64,000 bases of DNA from Heterocephalus glaber (GCF_000247695.1 NW_004624734.1:11814720-11878719), one strand, 5' to 3'. Counted from the stretch's first letter, positions 23,336-35,385 are shown. Notes: a model not told the origin generated them from the letters alone. Made by a program: numbers and translations.

Positions 23336-23422
23336 TGTTTGTTTTTTTGGTACCAGGGATTGAACTCGGGACCTTGCGCTGGTGCGGCAGGTGCCAGAAC
23401 CACTGAACTAAATCCCTGGCCC
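23336..23422 (-). mobile_element. ID-type SINE, antisense, with target duplication
   Basis: The + strand reads GGTACCAGGGATTGAACTCG, a GCGGCAGGTGCCAG middle and AACTAAATCCCTGGCCC. The flanks CTCAAGTACCATGTT (23321-23335) and CTCAAATACCATGTT (23423-23437) differ at one of 15 bases. Confidence 0.9.
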
Positions 23423-24473
23423 CTCAAATACCATGTTAAATTAGCCATCTCAGAGAGCCCCACAACCCCTAGCCCTACCTTGCTCCATGTGCCTTGTGCT
23501 TATCTCTGTCACTGTACCTTTCATGAACTCAGGACAATGCCTTCTAATTATAAAATGCTCGAGTGTCCCAGTGCCCATTCACACCGCTTATACACTAACA
23601 AGTAGATGGGACAAGTAGTAATGCCAGTACAGTAAGGACTGAGGTGCAGGAGTCAAAGGAGTCATGGTCCCATAGATGGAAGTCAGTGTTGAATCAAGGC
23701 CTCCTGACTCTAACCCAGTTTTTCTTATACCTACTATACTATGCTGTCCTAATTTTACTCCTATTACAGCTATAATAAATCCCTAAGATGAAATTACTGC
23801 CTGAAAGTATAGCCCTGTGATGTGAATCTAGAAGTAGAATTGATCCTATCACTTTAAATACATCTGAGTTACATTGATTTCTTGGAATTATATTCGAAAC
23901 TAGAAACTTATTTTAAAATTTCACGAGACCTTCCCGCTCCCTACTCCCTGCATTGGATCTAGATCCTTCCATTAGAGCCAAGGTTGCCCACAAACAAGAT
24001 CTGTCATGGCATCCATGTGTGTTTTTTCATGAAGCCATTACCAGTTGGTTTCAGTTAGTCTGAGACACTTCCATCTTATTTCTTTCTGTTTCCTAGCAGC
24101 TTGTCGATCCCTCTTTCACTTTGCAGTCCCAGTCTGGTTAATGACAAAAAGTACCAGTTGACATCTGCAAACAGAGCTCCTGTCTCTATGCTAAGCTTTT
24201 GTTGGTATTCTTCAGCACTGAGTGTGGAAAGCATTTCCATTTCAAATGATTTTGAGTTTTAAATTCTCCAGTCCTAGTTTGTAAAACCCACACATGGATG
24301 CCTAAGAAAGTGGCCATTACATCTGTTTCACTTTTCTTAAACCAGCACATCTTACTGGCTCTCTAAAAACAGCCACAGTGGTGGTCTGCCTGGAGCTGCC
24401 AGTGTAACTCCTCATTACATAATGCTTATTCCTTTGGCCCAAATTCTCTTTGTTCCTTTTCTGCTTAGGTTTT

Positions 24474-24559
24474 GTTTTTTTTTTTGGTACCGGGGATCAA
24501 ACTTGGGTCCTTGCGCTTGCGCAGCAGGCGGTGAAACCCCTGAGCTAAATCCCCAGCCC
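24474..24559 (-). mobile_element. ID-type SINE, antisense, with target duplication
   Basis: A T-run is followed by GGTACCGGGGATCAAACTTG, CTTGCGCAGCAGGCGG and GAGCTAAATCCCCAGCCC. It is flanked by a perfect TCTGCTTAGGTTTT duplication (24460-24473, 24560-24573). Confidence 0.92.
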
Positions 24560-27500
24560 TCTGCTTAGGTTTTAATTCAAAAATATTTTAAAATATTACT
24601 TCATATGGGAATAAAGAGTAATAAAATCACACTTACCTGACTGTATTGCAGAAAGCTAACCTAGATTATTTGTGTGAAATACAGTATGTTTTTCAAAGAA
24701 ATAAAATTATTTTGGTTCAAGTAACACTTTAGTGAGGATAGGCCTAACAAAAATCAAGAGTGATGTGTATCACTTTTTAAATGTAGATAAATAATTTTAA
24801 ACCACTTGGATGAGAGGTACTTTTCCTCCTAGGTCTTTTATATATTCTCCCTCACAGTTCTGTTTCTATTATTGTTTTGCATTTTTTGTTTAAAAAGAAA
24901 GTGCAATTCAAAAAAGCATGAGGTTCCAAATATCACACGTGGAAATTAGCTCTTCATTATGACTAAAGCCAAATTTCAGAAAGATTTGCCGTCTAGGGGA
25001 TTCAAACAGGTGATTTTTGAAGATACCCAAGTGGCATACCTACACCCTGAGCTTAAACCAACCAACCTAACCAGTTCATTTGTCCTGTATAAAAGTAGAG
25101 TGAAGGAAACCTTAATGTTGTTGCACCACTACAAGGTGTAGTTTCTGTGGGTTTTCATGTTCTACTGAGAAAAGCAATCCTAGAACAGTTGAGAGCATGT
25201 TTCATTGCATTGACCCACGAACATAGAAAGCCAGAGCTGCTCCTGGAAAAAGACAAGGCATGGTATCCTTTGTGTTTGTCACTCGGTGTGGCACAGGGTA
25301 CACGATCTCACTTTTTCTTTTCTCTCTCTCTCTCCTAACTTGAGTTTGAGTATGGTATATTCTGTGTGTATAAGATGGCTAACCATCTTGATTTCTTGGG
25401 GACTGAAACATTTCTCAAAACATGGGCCTTTCATTGATAAGGCCAAGAAAGTCCTAGGCAAACCAATTGGTCGCCTTGTGTGTATAACTAGTGGCAGACC
25501 CCTGGGTATAGGTCTCACCAGGCGTGAACATATTTTCTCAACTCAATACACTAATCCCATGTCCACTGTGATCAGGACTGAAGAATTGACTGGATAAGGC
25601 AGCAGGGTGGTTATATAAAGACCAGACCCGGAAGCCATGCATCCTCCATCCCACCTCTGCCTCTGCCTCTTTTGCTGGGTATTCTTGGGCAAAATGCTTC
25701 CTTGTAGATACTTCATGAATTATAATTATTATCTTTACAAAGTATGTGCCTTATGGGCCAGGGCCAAAACCTTCTCTATATTGGTGGTCCAGCTGTAGAG
25801 GATGTTTTTTGCTGGAATCTAGGAGAACACTAGAGTGGAACTCATGGCATGATGGGATCTGGCCTGGAGGTCTGGGAGCCCAGAGCTCTCCCACAGCATC
25901 GCGGTGTGCCTGTCTTTGGACACTGCCCCCACTGAACTATGATGATCATTTTGGGTCTCCCCCTCTGGTGGGGTATGGTAGGAGGGTTCCTCAAGGAAAG
26001 GTACTTTTATCAGGTTCCCCGCAGGCTGGCATAGAGCCTAGCATCACAGTAGGTACTGCATAATGTGAAGAGATAGGTGGGTGGATGGGTGGCCTCTTTC
26101 TCATGGAGGATAAATTGATTTAATGAATGTGGAGGTGCTTTGACAATGGCAACACTTAATGAGTGTCCCTGTAGTGACATTTTTAGGTCTCTAGGTTTCT
26201 CTTAGCAGCCTGGCTAGGTGCTTCCTGCACAGAAATGGGACTTCTGGGCTCCTCTAGATTCAGCAGGCTTGCACCTGCATTGCTTGATGATTTCTGTCCA
26301 GCAGGTTACCATAGAGCACACCAAAAGGCCTGCCCCAGGAAGCTTAGCCACTGAACTTGTTCCACTGCTGAAGTAAGGGATTTAGTCTACAGGAGATCAG
26401 CATCATGTACTTTTTCACCTTTTGCTTGGCCTTCTCCTTAATGCCTTTTTGCTTTCATAGGCTAACATAGTCAGTTTAATTCATTAGCCAAATTTTCAAA
26501 AGAAGGTGTTTAAAACGTGTGTGATTAAGTTGTGCCTGTTAAGAAATTTGACAGTTGGATTTTTGTTATTAGCCAAGTTGGAATTCTTCAGGTGTTGTTT
26601 TACTGCACCCCAGAAATGCCAGGGTTGCTGGCATAGGTTTGTTTCTCTCACAGTGCTGTGGCTGACAGTTCACAGTTGTTTGATGGGATGCAGTGAGGGG
26701 TTGTTGCTTTGACCAGAGCTATCATTATTCACACTCTGAATTCCCCAGACCACCTCTAGCTCTTCACTCAATTGGTGTTGTGTAGAGGCCACCACAATTT
26801 AACTTCATTTGTGAAAAACATGAGCTGTGCTGAGAAAATGATAGCTTTAAGAAAATTCTTTCTGAGGGCTGTGGAAACCTGGCTTTATTATTTTTCAAAG
26901 AAGATAAGATAAAATAAATCATTCTAAATCATTCAAAAATCTCTTCATATTTGATTGTTATCATTTTTCCTGAATAATTGGGAGAGACAGAAACCATAGC
27001 ATTTCAGTCTCACTTATGAACACCAAAGGGGGAAAAATCTTCCATGTGTGCACACATGGAAAACCAATACTTCTAAAATAATATAAACTGGAGTGTGTGG
27101 AGTGACCTCTGGTAGAAATGAGACATTTTAAAGGGTGCCAAGACAGCTTCTCAGCCTCTGCTTGTGCCGAGAAATGCCCAAACACTGTGCCTGGAGGCAA
27201 GGCTGCTAGTGGAAGTTTGCTTTGCTCCCTCAGGCTGCATATAATCTACCATGTTTGCCCAAACAGTGCACCAAATTAGTGGACTCAGCACATTTTCTAG
27301 AGAGCACAATACCTATGAGGCTTTTTTGCTCCTTTCCCGGTGGCAGACGTAGAGTTAATTAAAAGGCCTTATTTCTATAGAAAGCCAGCCTTGGCAGGTT
27401 TGCTTTGGATGAATCCATAATGATCTGGTTTTCTGTTTTCTCTTGCATTTGCTTTCTGCTGGTAGATGATCCTCCTTTAATCATAGAATGTTGACAGAAT

Positions 27501-28230
27501 AATGTGATGGTTTGTTTACCATCGAGTCCCACCATTTGCAGTCTGCTCCAGGTCCCTTTTAAGGAAAGTAAAAGTTTGTTTTTCTTTTCCCACCAGACTG
27601 TGAAATACGCAGTCACATTTTGAGTTGCTCTTGGTGAAATATGGTTGACTTCCACATAAAAGCAAAAAGATCACATTTGCAGTTAGGTGGCCAGTATAGC
27701 CTCCTCATGTCACATGTCAAAGGCAGCTAAGGAAACCAAGCTCAGTGTCCTACCACATAATCTTACCCAGCACAATTATATGCATATGGACACAATTAGT
27801 AAATTGCATGGAATTTAGTAGAACCTTTAAAAGACTGAATAAGTATCTTTTCTTTTCCCCTTGGGTTCATGAAAAAGTAAAAGCTCATTTTATAAGCAAA
27901 GCTGGGTCTTTGATTTTCATATGATTTCTCTGAAATCCAGAAATTTGGATAAAGTAGCATCAAGGTCAAGCCAAACTTAACCAAAGCAACCATCACCTTG
28001 CCAAGTGCACACGTGGCTTTACTGTGACCACTGCAACACGTGGGCTTCTCCTCCTGCTAAGGGAAGCATCTGCTGGGGAGGTCAGACCTCAGGGCTTGCA
28101 GATTCTTTAGTTCTGGGTGCCTCTGCAAAACCTGGGCTGCCATTTTCAATCCTGGACATTTTAAATGCTCCTGTGTTATCCCTACGTACAGTGATCAGAA
28201 GAAAAATGCTTCACATTGATTAGTGGACAA

Positions 28231-28256
28231 GAATCATTCATTCCATTCCATTCCAT
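28231..28256 (+). repeat. Short (CATTC)n repeat
   Basis: About four to five tandem CATTC units (CATTCATTCCATTCCATTCC and on) form a short pentamer microsatellite. Confidence 0.75.
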
Positions 28257-28386
28257 TAATGAACCATTACATAGTTAAACTAAATATGTGGCCTTGGCAG
28301 AAAAATACAGATATGAAGCAGACTTGTTTGATAAGGGAAGTCAAAGTGTTCTCTCCCAGGTGCTAATGGTCATGAATCTTTTTCAG

Positions 28387-28459
28387 GGCCCACAGCCTGT
28401 CACCTACAGATCACCAAGCAGCTTTCTACCTGGCTCTTCAGCTTGCAATCTCCAGACAG
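28387..28459 (+). CDS. TTC7B: TTC7B exon f (73 bp, phase 2 to 0)
   Basis: The exon completes the split Arg codon and encodes AHSLSPTDHQAAFYLALQLA and then ISRQ (window residues 168-192). Its acceptor is CTTTTTCAG and its donor CAG|GTCAGT. AHSLSPTD closes one TPR (the Pro of the consensus), and HQAAFYLALQLAISRQ is helix one of the next, with the aromatic/Ala pattern in place. Its length is not a multiple of three. Confidence 0.95.
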
Positions 28460-31008
28460 GTCAGTCTCCCTAATGCTCCCTGAACTTGGTGCACACTCTG
28501 TCTTGATACAGTTCCTTCAGCTCCGCAGTTGGAGGCAGTAGATGTCTTTTCTTTGTTCACCTGAGGCTGACATGGAGCCAGGGGCTCCTCTTGGAGGATG
28601 CTGACTCCTTCCAGAGAAGTTTGTTCTTCAGGAAGGGAAACTCCTTTTGGTTTGTTTGAGTATCAGCCATGAAGACACAGGAGTTCCAGTCTCTGCTTTT
28701 GGAGATTACATCTGCAGGGTCTGATCTGGGGTCACAGGCAGCATGGGGTGCAATACATGGCTTATATCCTGATCCCAGGAGTCATCAAAGAGCTTCTGTC
28801 CCTTGCTAAGAGAAATAAGGTCACAGAACCCAAGCTGAGCTGTAGGGTGGGAATTTAGTTACTGGTTGGGTCCTTACTGTCTTAAGGACACGTTACTGAT
28901 AAAGATGCCAGCAGATACGAAAAAAAGATACTGAGTCCTTTAAAATGTATGGATGCTTGGAACAATTACATATTGTGGCTATCTGTGGTAGGAGACTCAC
29001 TATTCTTGCCAGAGGGGCACGGTTTGCTGGCCTTCATCTTCCCAAAGGCAGCTTCTCATAGCCGTCTGACCCCTCCCAGCTGTTCTAGAGACTCTAGCCA
29101 CATGCCTGCCTGCCCACCAGGTGCCAGACACTGGTGGTGACCCCAGCACATTCCTGAGTGCTGACTGGGAGGGTGAACCAAAGGTCAGCTCCCCAGACAT
29201 GCCATTCCCCTGGCAGGCCTAGGCTGAGGCGTGCATCTGACTTCCCAGGTGCCTGAACATGGTGCTGAGAAGTGGCTCTCATTGGCACCCTGGGTCCTGG
29301 GGAGACCCAGATACTGCCCCTGTACCCGGCCCTCCCCTAGCACAGTGTGGCTCATGGCTGGGCTGATCAGGAGCTGTTGCTGCAGCAGATGTGGACCAAG
29401 GACTGGCCATCTGGTCTCACCCTCACCAGGAGCTTCACTGGCCCCCTCTGCAGACCCTGCTTCCTCCACAGCCTGCATTCTTCCTCTTGCTCAGCATTGG
29501 TCTTAAATTGCCAGGAGGAGAGGAACCCACATCTGTCAACACCGTTGCTTTACCCTGGTATTTGGCATACTGTCTGACATGCGTTCAGCGACCATTAAGA
29601 CTCACTGAATGAAGGAGCCAAATTGTATCCCCTCAAATCAGCCATTTGCTAAGATCATTTTGAACCTGATTGCTATAGTCATCCCTGCAAATCAGCACCA
29701 CAGCACAGTCTGCCTTTGACCCTCACTGTAGACCCCGGTTGGGTGCTATTTACACAGTAGGTTGTCACCCAGGGAGGAGATAAGTAGATGGAACTTATAG
29801 GTGCAGCCGCTTGCTTGTAGCACACTCTCATTGAGTGTTTCCCGGCTGACCAGGAGGAGCGAGGTGGTAACTCTCCTAGCTTTAGAGCCAGTGCCACTTG
29901 ACCAGGGGAATAGGATAGAGATAAATCAGATCTGAAGTCATTCTCATCTTAGTCACTCTCTGGACTCCAGCATCCTCCCTGTAAATGAAGGATGGGCCCA
30001 GCTGATCTCCCTTCCAGCTGTGACAGCCTCGATTCTCTTGTTTCCAAAGAAAAAAGCCTCCATAGCCAACTTGTATAACCTAAATTCATGAAACTCAGGG
30101 AGGAAAGCTAACAGGTTTCTGCTAAGGGCTAAGGTGACAGAGGATTTGGGAAGAGCTAAGAAGATGGCCCTTCGGGACTGGAGATGGAGGCCACACAGAA
30201 AGGGGTCCCTGGGGCAGCTGTATAAGAATGCTTCTGTTCTCTGTTCTGTTTTGACATCTAGCTTCAGGTTCTTATTCCCCCTTATTATCGTTAAACCTGC
30301 ATAGAATCTAGGGTGTTCAAATGCTCACACATGTGGGTTTTACCTGCCCTGTGCTTGGCTTGTTTTGAAGAATGCTGTTGGCAGCTGTTGTACTTAAAGG
30401 TTAAGGTTGTGTCTGGTCTGGCTTGAATTTGGCTACATCTGCTTTGTATGTGGCCTTGCAATTTGTTTTCTTGGATCCAGTTTTTTTAAGCTGCAGTTTG
30501 GAAAGGTGTGGGTTTTGTCTATTTGTTTGTTTGCATATTCTCTTGATGTTCCTTGGAGATCCAGACATTTAATCATTTGGAAAGCTCTGCTAAAGGTTTG
30601 TGACCCTTATTCAGTACTTTAATTTCAATAATACTTTAAAAAATGAGAACAGTTCAGCTAAGGCAATTTAATTCCACTAAAAACCCCTGGCAGTTTGTAT
30701 GTGTCTCCATTTACAGTGAAATCATCTCAGATATAATCAAAGGTAGATCAGTTTTGTGGGAAAAAATGAGCAAGTATTTATTTAGGGAGAAATAAATGAT
30801 CTAATATTGGCTGTTATATGGAGGAACAGGGCCTCTTGTATCCCATCATCTGTCCAACAATCGCACAAAGAGGGCATCTGTTTTCGTGTTTGCAGTTAAT
30901 ACCCTGGGGCTAACGTGAAGACTTGGCTTAAAATATGAATGTGGCACAATGCGAAAGATCTCTTGATATTCGCAGAGAACCAGATACTGCAATGATGACT
31001 TCTCTGTG

Positions 31009-31051
<43 letters not shown>

Positions 31052-31093
31052 ACACATGCTTAAATACTCTTTTTTGGTTTTGTTTTAAACCAG
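28460..31093 (+). other. TTC7B: Intron between exons f and g
   Basis: This 2.6 kb intron has little recognisable transposon content apart from possible L2/MIR ends near 29545-29610. Its main feature is the long TG repeat at 31005-31049, close to the acceptor. The tract between repeat and exon is TTTTTTGGTTTTGTTTTAAA then CCAG. Confidence 0.75.
31005..31049 (+). repeat. (TG)n microsatellite beside the exon g acceptor
   Basis: About 22 TG units, with one CG interruption near 31015, end 44 nt before exon g. In pre-mRNA this is a UG repeat, the known binding sequence of TDP-43 and CELF-type proteins. A regulatory role here is inference. Confidence 0.95.
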
Positions 31094-31254
31094 ATACCAG
31101 AGGCCCTAGGCTACGTCCGCCAAGCTCTTCAGCTTCAAGGTGACGACGCCAATTCCCTGCACCTCCTTGCCCTCTTACTGTCTGCACAAAAGCACTACCA
31201 TGACGCTCTCAACATCATTGACATGGCCCTGAGCGAATATCCAGAAAACTTTAT
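31094..31254 (+). CDS. TTC7B: TTC7B exon g (161 bp, phase 0 to 2)
   Basis: The exon encodes 53 residues (window residues 193-245): IPEALGYVRQALQLQGDDAN, SLHLLALLLSAQKHYHDALN and IIDMALSEYPENF, plus two bases of the next Ile. Its acceptor is TTTTAAACCAG and its donor AT|GTAAGT. IPEALGYVRQALQLQGDD is the second helix of the TPR begun in exon f. SLHLLALLLSAQKHYHDALN to YPENF is a full TPR in a single exon (LLALL, small-residue turn, Tyr, Ala, Pro). The length is not a multiple of three, so skipping would shift the frame. The acceptor lies beside a UG repeat. Confidence 0.96.
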
Positions 31255-31479
31255 GTAAGTGATCCCAGGCCTTTGTTTTTCCCTACTCAGAAGTTACTAA
31301 ATGTATTTCTCCCTCCTTCTGTCTAATGTAAGTCCTTCATGGAATCCTGGGGGTAAATAATATAAACTCTCCTTTCCTCTTGTTTTCTTGTGATACTTAA
31401 AAACAAACTTAGCTCACTATGTCATCCTAACATAATGTTAGGTCATCCGTGTTCAGATAAACAACTTGATCCCTCCTTT

Positions 31480-32030
31480 CCCAATGTGCACCCCAAGGAT
31501 ATAGGATTGTCGCCCAGTAGTATGGGTTCTTGCTTTAGTAGAAATGGAAATTAAACTAAGGCACAAATTTACAAGGGAAAAAAGTTGTAATGAGAAAGTT
31601 AGAGGGGAGATAGGAAAGGACTGCAGCTTAGGTAGCTGGAGGGGGCACACGCTGCTACAGGGGTTCAGACTGGTCCACCTGCAAAGGTAGGAAACCAGCT
31701 TTCAAGGATTAGCTGATGGGCTGGGGTCTGTTTGATCATTATCTCAACCCTGGTGTCTAGCTCTGAAATCCTCACAGCAGCAGGATGGTTCTGTTTCTAC
31801 CAAAGGATTTTCTCTGTCTGTGGTGGTCTCAGTCACATGGCCTCTGCCATTCCTAGAATCCAGGTGGTCACAGGTTCACAAGCTAGAGACCTCTGGGTCC
31901 CTGTAAACCTCTTGTTTGATGTCCTCACTCTTGGAGTGGCTAAGAGTGTGTAAATTCAGGACTAATCAACCCTGTCCAGCCGCCTCCTGGACAGACACTC
32001 CCTAAGTGATCAACATACCCCTATGCAGAG
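31480..32030. other. Unclassified stretch, possibly LTR-like
   Basis: A block with AGGCACAAATTTACAAGGG, GTAATGAGAAAGTTAGAGGG and a later GC-richer part resembles the style of some ERV LTRs. No family can be named and no terminal duplication was found. Confidence 0.2.
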
Positions 32031-32447
32031 CTAAGAAGAGATTTGACCCAAGATCTACAGTAACAAGGGATCCAAAATGAAAGTCAAGCTCTGTTCTCCT
32101 TTTGGTTACATATTGGGCATCTGTAGATTCACGGGCCATACCAAAAATGTCTTTTAAGTCCCTGACTGACCCAGAAGACACAAATCTTTCTTTTAATGAG
32201 TAACAGGTAAAGACCCAGGATTCTACCTGTTCCCCATTCCTGTGTTGGCCCCTGGCTTATGTCCTAACTGCATCAGTATGATTTTACATGGGTGTAGGGG
32301 AATATTTTAATAGTTATACATTTTAAAATGTGTATTGGAAAAACATAACATATAACAAAGTGTGAGTTCTTGAAAATTACTGCTCAGGGAAAAACTAAGC
32401 CTTTTGAATCAGTTGAAAGAAAAATAGTAACACTGATACTTAAAATA

Positions 32448-32651
32448 CAATGGTACCTCAGTTCACGAATGCTTTTGTTGGCAAACAATTTAGTTCACCA
32501 ACAAAAGTGTTTGGCAAAATTTTGTTTTTGTTTGCAAACTCTACATGGGGCAACAAACACGACTGTGGCTATCTTTCCCTCACAAACACAAATGTGGCCA
32601 TCTTTTTCAAAATTGTGGAACCAATTAAGTTCATGCACCGAGGCACCACTG
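32448..32651. mobile_element. Tigger-like MITE, copy 1, with TA duplication
   Basis: The 204 bp element begins CAATGGTACCTCAGTTCACG and ends CATGCACCGAGGCACCACTG, so its ends are inverted repeats. TA flanks both sides (32446-32447, 32652-32653). It belongs to the same family and orientation as 36053-36255. The open stretch running across it (32370-32900) is not a gene. Confidence 0.8.
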
Positions 32652-34432
32652 TACTTGGCTATGGCAAAATTTCTGTTAGACTCCAGTGAACGTGGGCGCA
32701 TTGCTTGCGACTTGTTTGTCCTATGTTACCAAGGGCCTCCATTAGCTCTGGGTGGTTATTCTATTTTAGGCAACTTTGATCAAGATACCTTACCTCTTCA
32801 AGCCTTCATTTTATTCTCTACAAAATGGAATTCCTTAAATAAATTAATCAATATTTATGCATATCCTAAGAATTATCATTATAAACTGTCATATGCTTGA
32901 ATTGTGTAATTATCTTCACATCTTTCTTCTGAGTCACCTTTTAATCAAACCCATGAATTTGGACTCCACTGAAAGCCTGGTGGTGAGGCTTTGTGGAGAA
33001 GAACATTGTCTTTTGGGCTACTGAGTTACCATTTTGTCTCAGTGATGGGTAGCTTAGTAACCAGTACACAGTGGCCAGAAATAGTAAACACTCCTGCAGG
33101 CTGGAAGGCTCTAATTGTCTACATGGTTGCATAGCGAGTCATGGGGGTCAGGGAGGAATGTAGAAGATGGTCCTTGTGGGCTTTCTTCACTTTCAGAAGT
33201 CAGTGAGGGAAAGTTTTAAGTGGGTCAGCTTTGGCTTCATTTCTCTGGCTCATCACCTCCCTCTGTTTTTAATCAGTGCCTTTCAGCAGCTATCCTTGGA
33301 AAAGTGGTTCGCATATTTCCATTACAAACATTACTTTGTCTTCAAGTGAAAAGGGCACTGCTAGTCTCCCCATGTAGAGAATTCTTGTTATAATCCAGGA
33401 AACCTCTGACTGCGATTTCTTTTGTAGGTTCAGCTATTTATGCAGAGTGAATTAGAGAACTTGGCTGCAGTGTTTTACTTCTTATACATCTCGAACTTGC
33501 TCTTTTGCACACTGATATACTTTTGGATTTTATCCCAAGATGTTTAGCCTAGGGAACCATAAAATGGTTAAAATTTTAGTTTTAAAAATATTTGGTCATT
33601 TACCCGTCCTGATAAAGTACAGCCTGATACAACTGAACTCAGTTTCTCCCCTCAGTGTATAGAGTGCCATCCCCTGCTTCCCATGCCAACACACGCATGC
33701 ATGGATGTATCCACATGCACACCTCTGTCTTAGAAGTTAGATCCAGCCTGGTTCCTGCTTCCACAGCCAACAATGCCATCCAAGAGGAGGCTTATTAAAC
33801 TAATAGCCATGCCACACAGTAAGCAGTAAACAGTGGTGGCTAATACGGTAATGCCTCCAAGTGACAGCAGCTGACAGCCTTTTCAAGTAGTAGAAACAAG
33901 GAACAGCAGTGGAGATATTTGAGGAATGCAAGCCTGTTATTTTAATGTTAAGCCGTAAGCTGGAAAAAGCAAAGCATATGGCAGCAGGTCTGAGAGCAGC
34001 CGATGACTTGTTTGCTTTTAAAATATTTGTATTTCTTCCTTTGTGATAGGAAACTTCTTCCCCAGAATACTTATTAAAAGTTGAGGCCAGATGTAGTCCA
34101 TGCATCCCCTGGTTTCCTCCAAACCTAGATAAAACATTTCAATACCAACCTAAACAAGATTGAGTGGGCACTTGTCCCACACACTGTGCAGTTTTATCTG
34201 TTTGTGACAAGCTTGTCCCTAGCAAAACCATAGACTTCCTGAGTGCTTCAGGTTTCTGGTGTTCACCAACCACACCTACCACATATTGGGTCCAGTTGAT
34301 GTTTCTTTGGGACATGTTACATGGAGGGAAACCCCTTATGTCATTCCTGTCCACCTGCTGAACAGTTGTCAAGTAGAACAGCTGAACGTCCTCACAGGAG
34401 CAGCTGATCTTTCCATTTACTACCCATCTGCA

Positions 34433-34996
34433 TTCGTCTGTTTCCTGTTGCTATAACAAAGCATCTGAGGCTGGGTCAGCATTTGTAAAGAAAAGATATT
34501 TATTTAGCTTACATCAGGAGGTTCAAAACATGGTGCCAGCTTCTACGTAACTCTGATGAGGGCCCTGATGAGGGCATCCTGAGAGCAGGATGCCATCTCT
34601 GAGGGCATCCTGGTGGGAGCACATGGGAGAAGGAGAGGTCACATGGTGAGACAGGAAGCCAAGGAGCCACGAGGGGCCAGCTTTGTCCTTTTATAAAAAC
34701 TCACTCTCTCTCGTAGGGCTGGGGATTTAGCTCAGTGGTTTCACCGCCTGCTGCGAAAGCACAAGGACCTGAGTTCGATCTCTGGTACCAAAAAAAAAAA
34801 CAACTCACTCTCACAAGCCCTTACTGGGATCTCAAGAGAATCAAATCAGTTACTTCCACGGGCAGCTCTCCAAGTGACCCAGTTACCTTGCATAGGCCTC
34901 ACCTTTTGAAGCTTCCATTGCTTCCCAGCATCACAACCTGAAGTACCATGTTTCCAACACATGAGCCTTTAGGTAAAAAACTCAAACCATATCCAA
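34433..34996 (-). mobile_element. MaLR-type solo LTR, antisense, carrying an ID SINE
   Basis: The + strand starts CTGTTTCCTGTTGCTATAAC and ends ACTCAAACCATATCC, the reverse of a MaLR LTR start (GGATATGGTTTGAGT). In between are CTCACAAGCCCTTACTGGGA-type and AACACATGAGCCTTT segments known from these LTRs. An ID SINE at 34716-34801 interrupts it. It has no internal viral genes. Confidence 0.6.
34716..34801 (+). mobile_element. ID-type SINE, sense, with target duplication
   Basis: This is the clearest forward ID copy: GGGCTGGGGATTTAGCTCAG (A box), CACCGCCTGCTGCGAAAGC, GAGTTCGATCTCTGGTACC (B box), then an A-run. It is flanked by AACTCACTCTC at 34698-34708 and 34802-34812. A few extra bases (TCTCGT) lie between the left copy and the element start. 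It is a SINE, not a tRNA gene: it would not fold as a cloverleaf and has an A tail. Confidence 0.9.
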
Positions 34997-35004
34997 ATTG
35001 TACA

Positions 35005-35385
35005 ACACTTGCTCTGGTTCAGATGAGTGTCATCCAAAGGCCCATGTGTTAAGGGTCTGGTCTCCAGGGTGATGCAGTTTGGAGGCACTGTGGCCTAGTG
35101 GCAGATCTTTCTGTCATTTGAGGCATGTCCCCCAAAGTGTACGGTGGGACCCCAGCTTGTCCTCCTGCCTTTTTTTCTTCCTATCTTATGAGGTGAACAG
35201 TTTGCTTCACAATGAGCTCCCCCCATGATAAGCTGCCCTTGTCAGAGGCCCAAAGAAATGGGACCACTCGATTTTGGGCTAGAACCTCTAGAACCATGGC
35301 CCAGAATCAGCCTTTTCTCTTTATAAGTTAATTGCATCAGCTATTTCATTACAGTTATGAAAGCTGCCTAATACACCATGTCACC
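35005..35385 (+). mobile_element. MaLR-type LTR, sense
   Basis: The segment starts CTCTGGTTCAGATGAGTGTC. It continues through GGTCTCCAGGGTGATGCAG, TGGGACCACTCGATTTTGGG and CCAGAATCAGCCTTTTCTC, and ends ATTACAGTTATGAAAGCTGC then CTAATAC, the layout of a MaLR LTR. It lies head to head with the antisense LTR on its left. Confidence 0.55.

Larger units (their letters stand above)
22914..28386 (+). other. TTC7B: 5.5 kb intron between exons e and f
   Basis: It contains two antisense ID SINEs (23336-23422, 24474-24559), a short TC tract near 25319-25335, a possible L2 end near 26025-26070 and a CATTC mini-repeat (28231-28256). The region 24900-25700 is stop-poor in places but has no recognisable protein. 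I see nothing further in 26100-28200. It ends ATCTTTTTCAG. Confidence 0.75.

Noticed and set aside
24959..25141. 60-codon open frame suspected to be a processed pseudogene
   Set aside because: No protein family recognised, no polyA tail or flanking duplication, and the frame ends with nothing continuing it.
32370..32900. 176-codon open frame on the + strand
   Set aside because: It runs through the Tigger MITE at 32448-32651 and out the other side; the element is non-autonomous and the translation is not transposase-like.
34716..34801. tRNA gene, because of clear A and B box sequences
   Set aside because: The 3' half does not form a cloverleaf, there is an A tail and a target duplication; it is an ID SINE. 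The same applies to the other ID copies.
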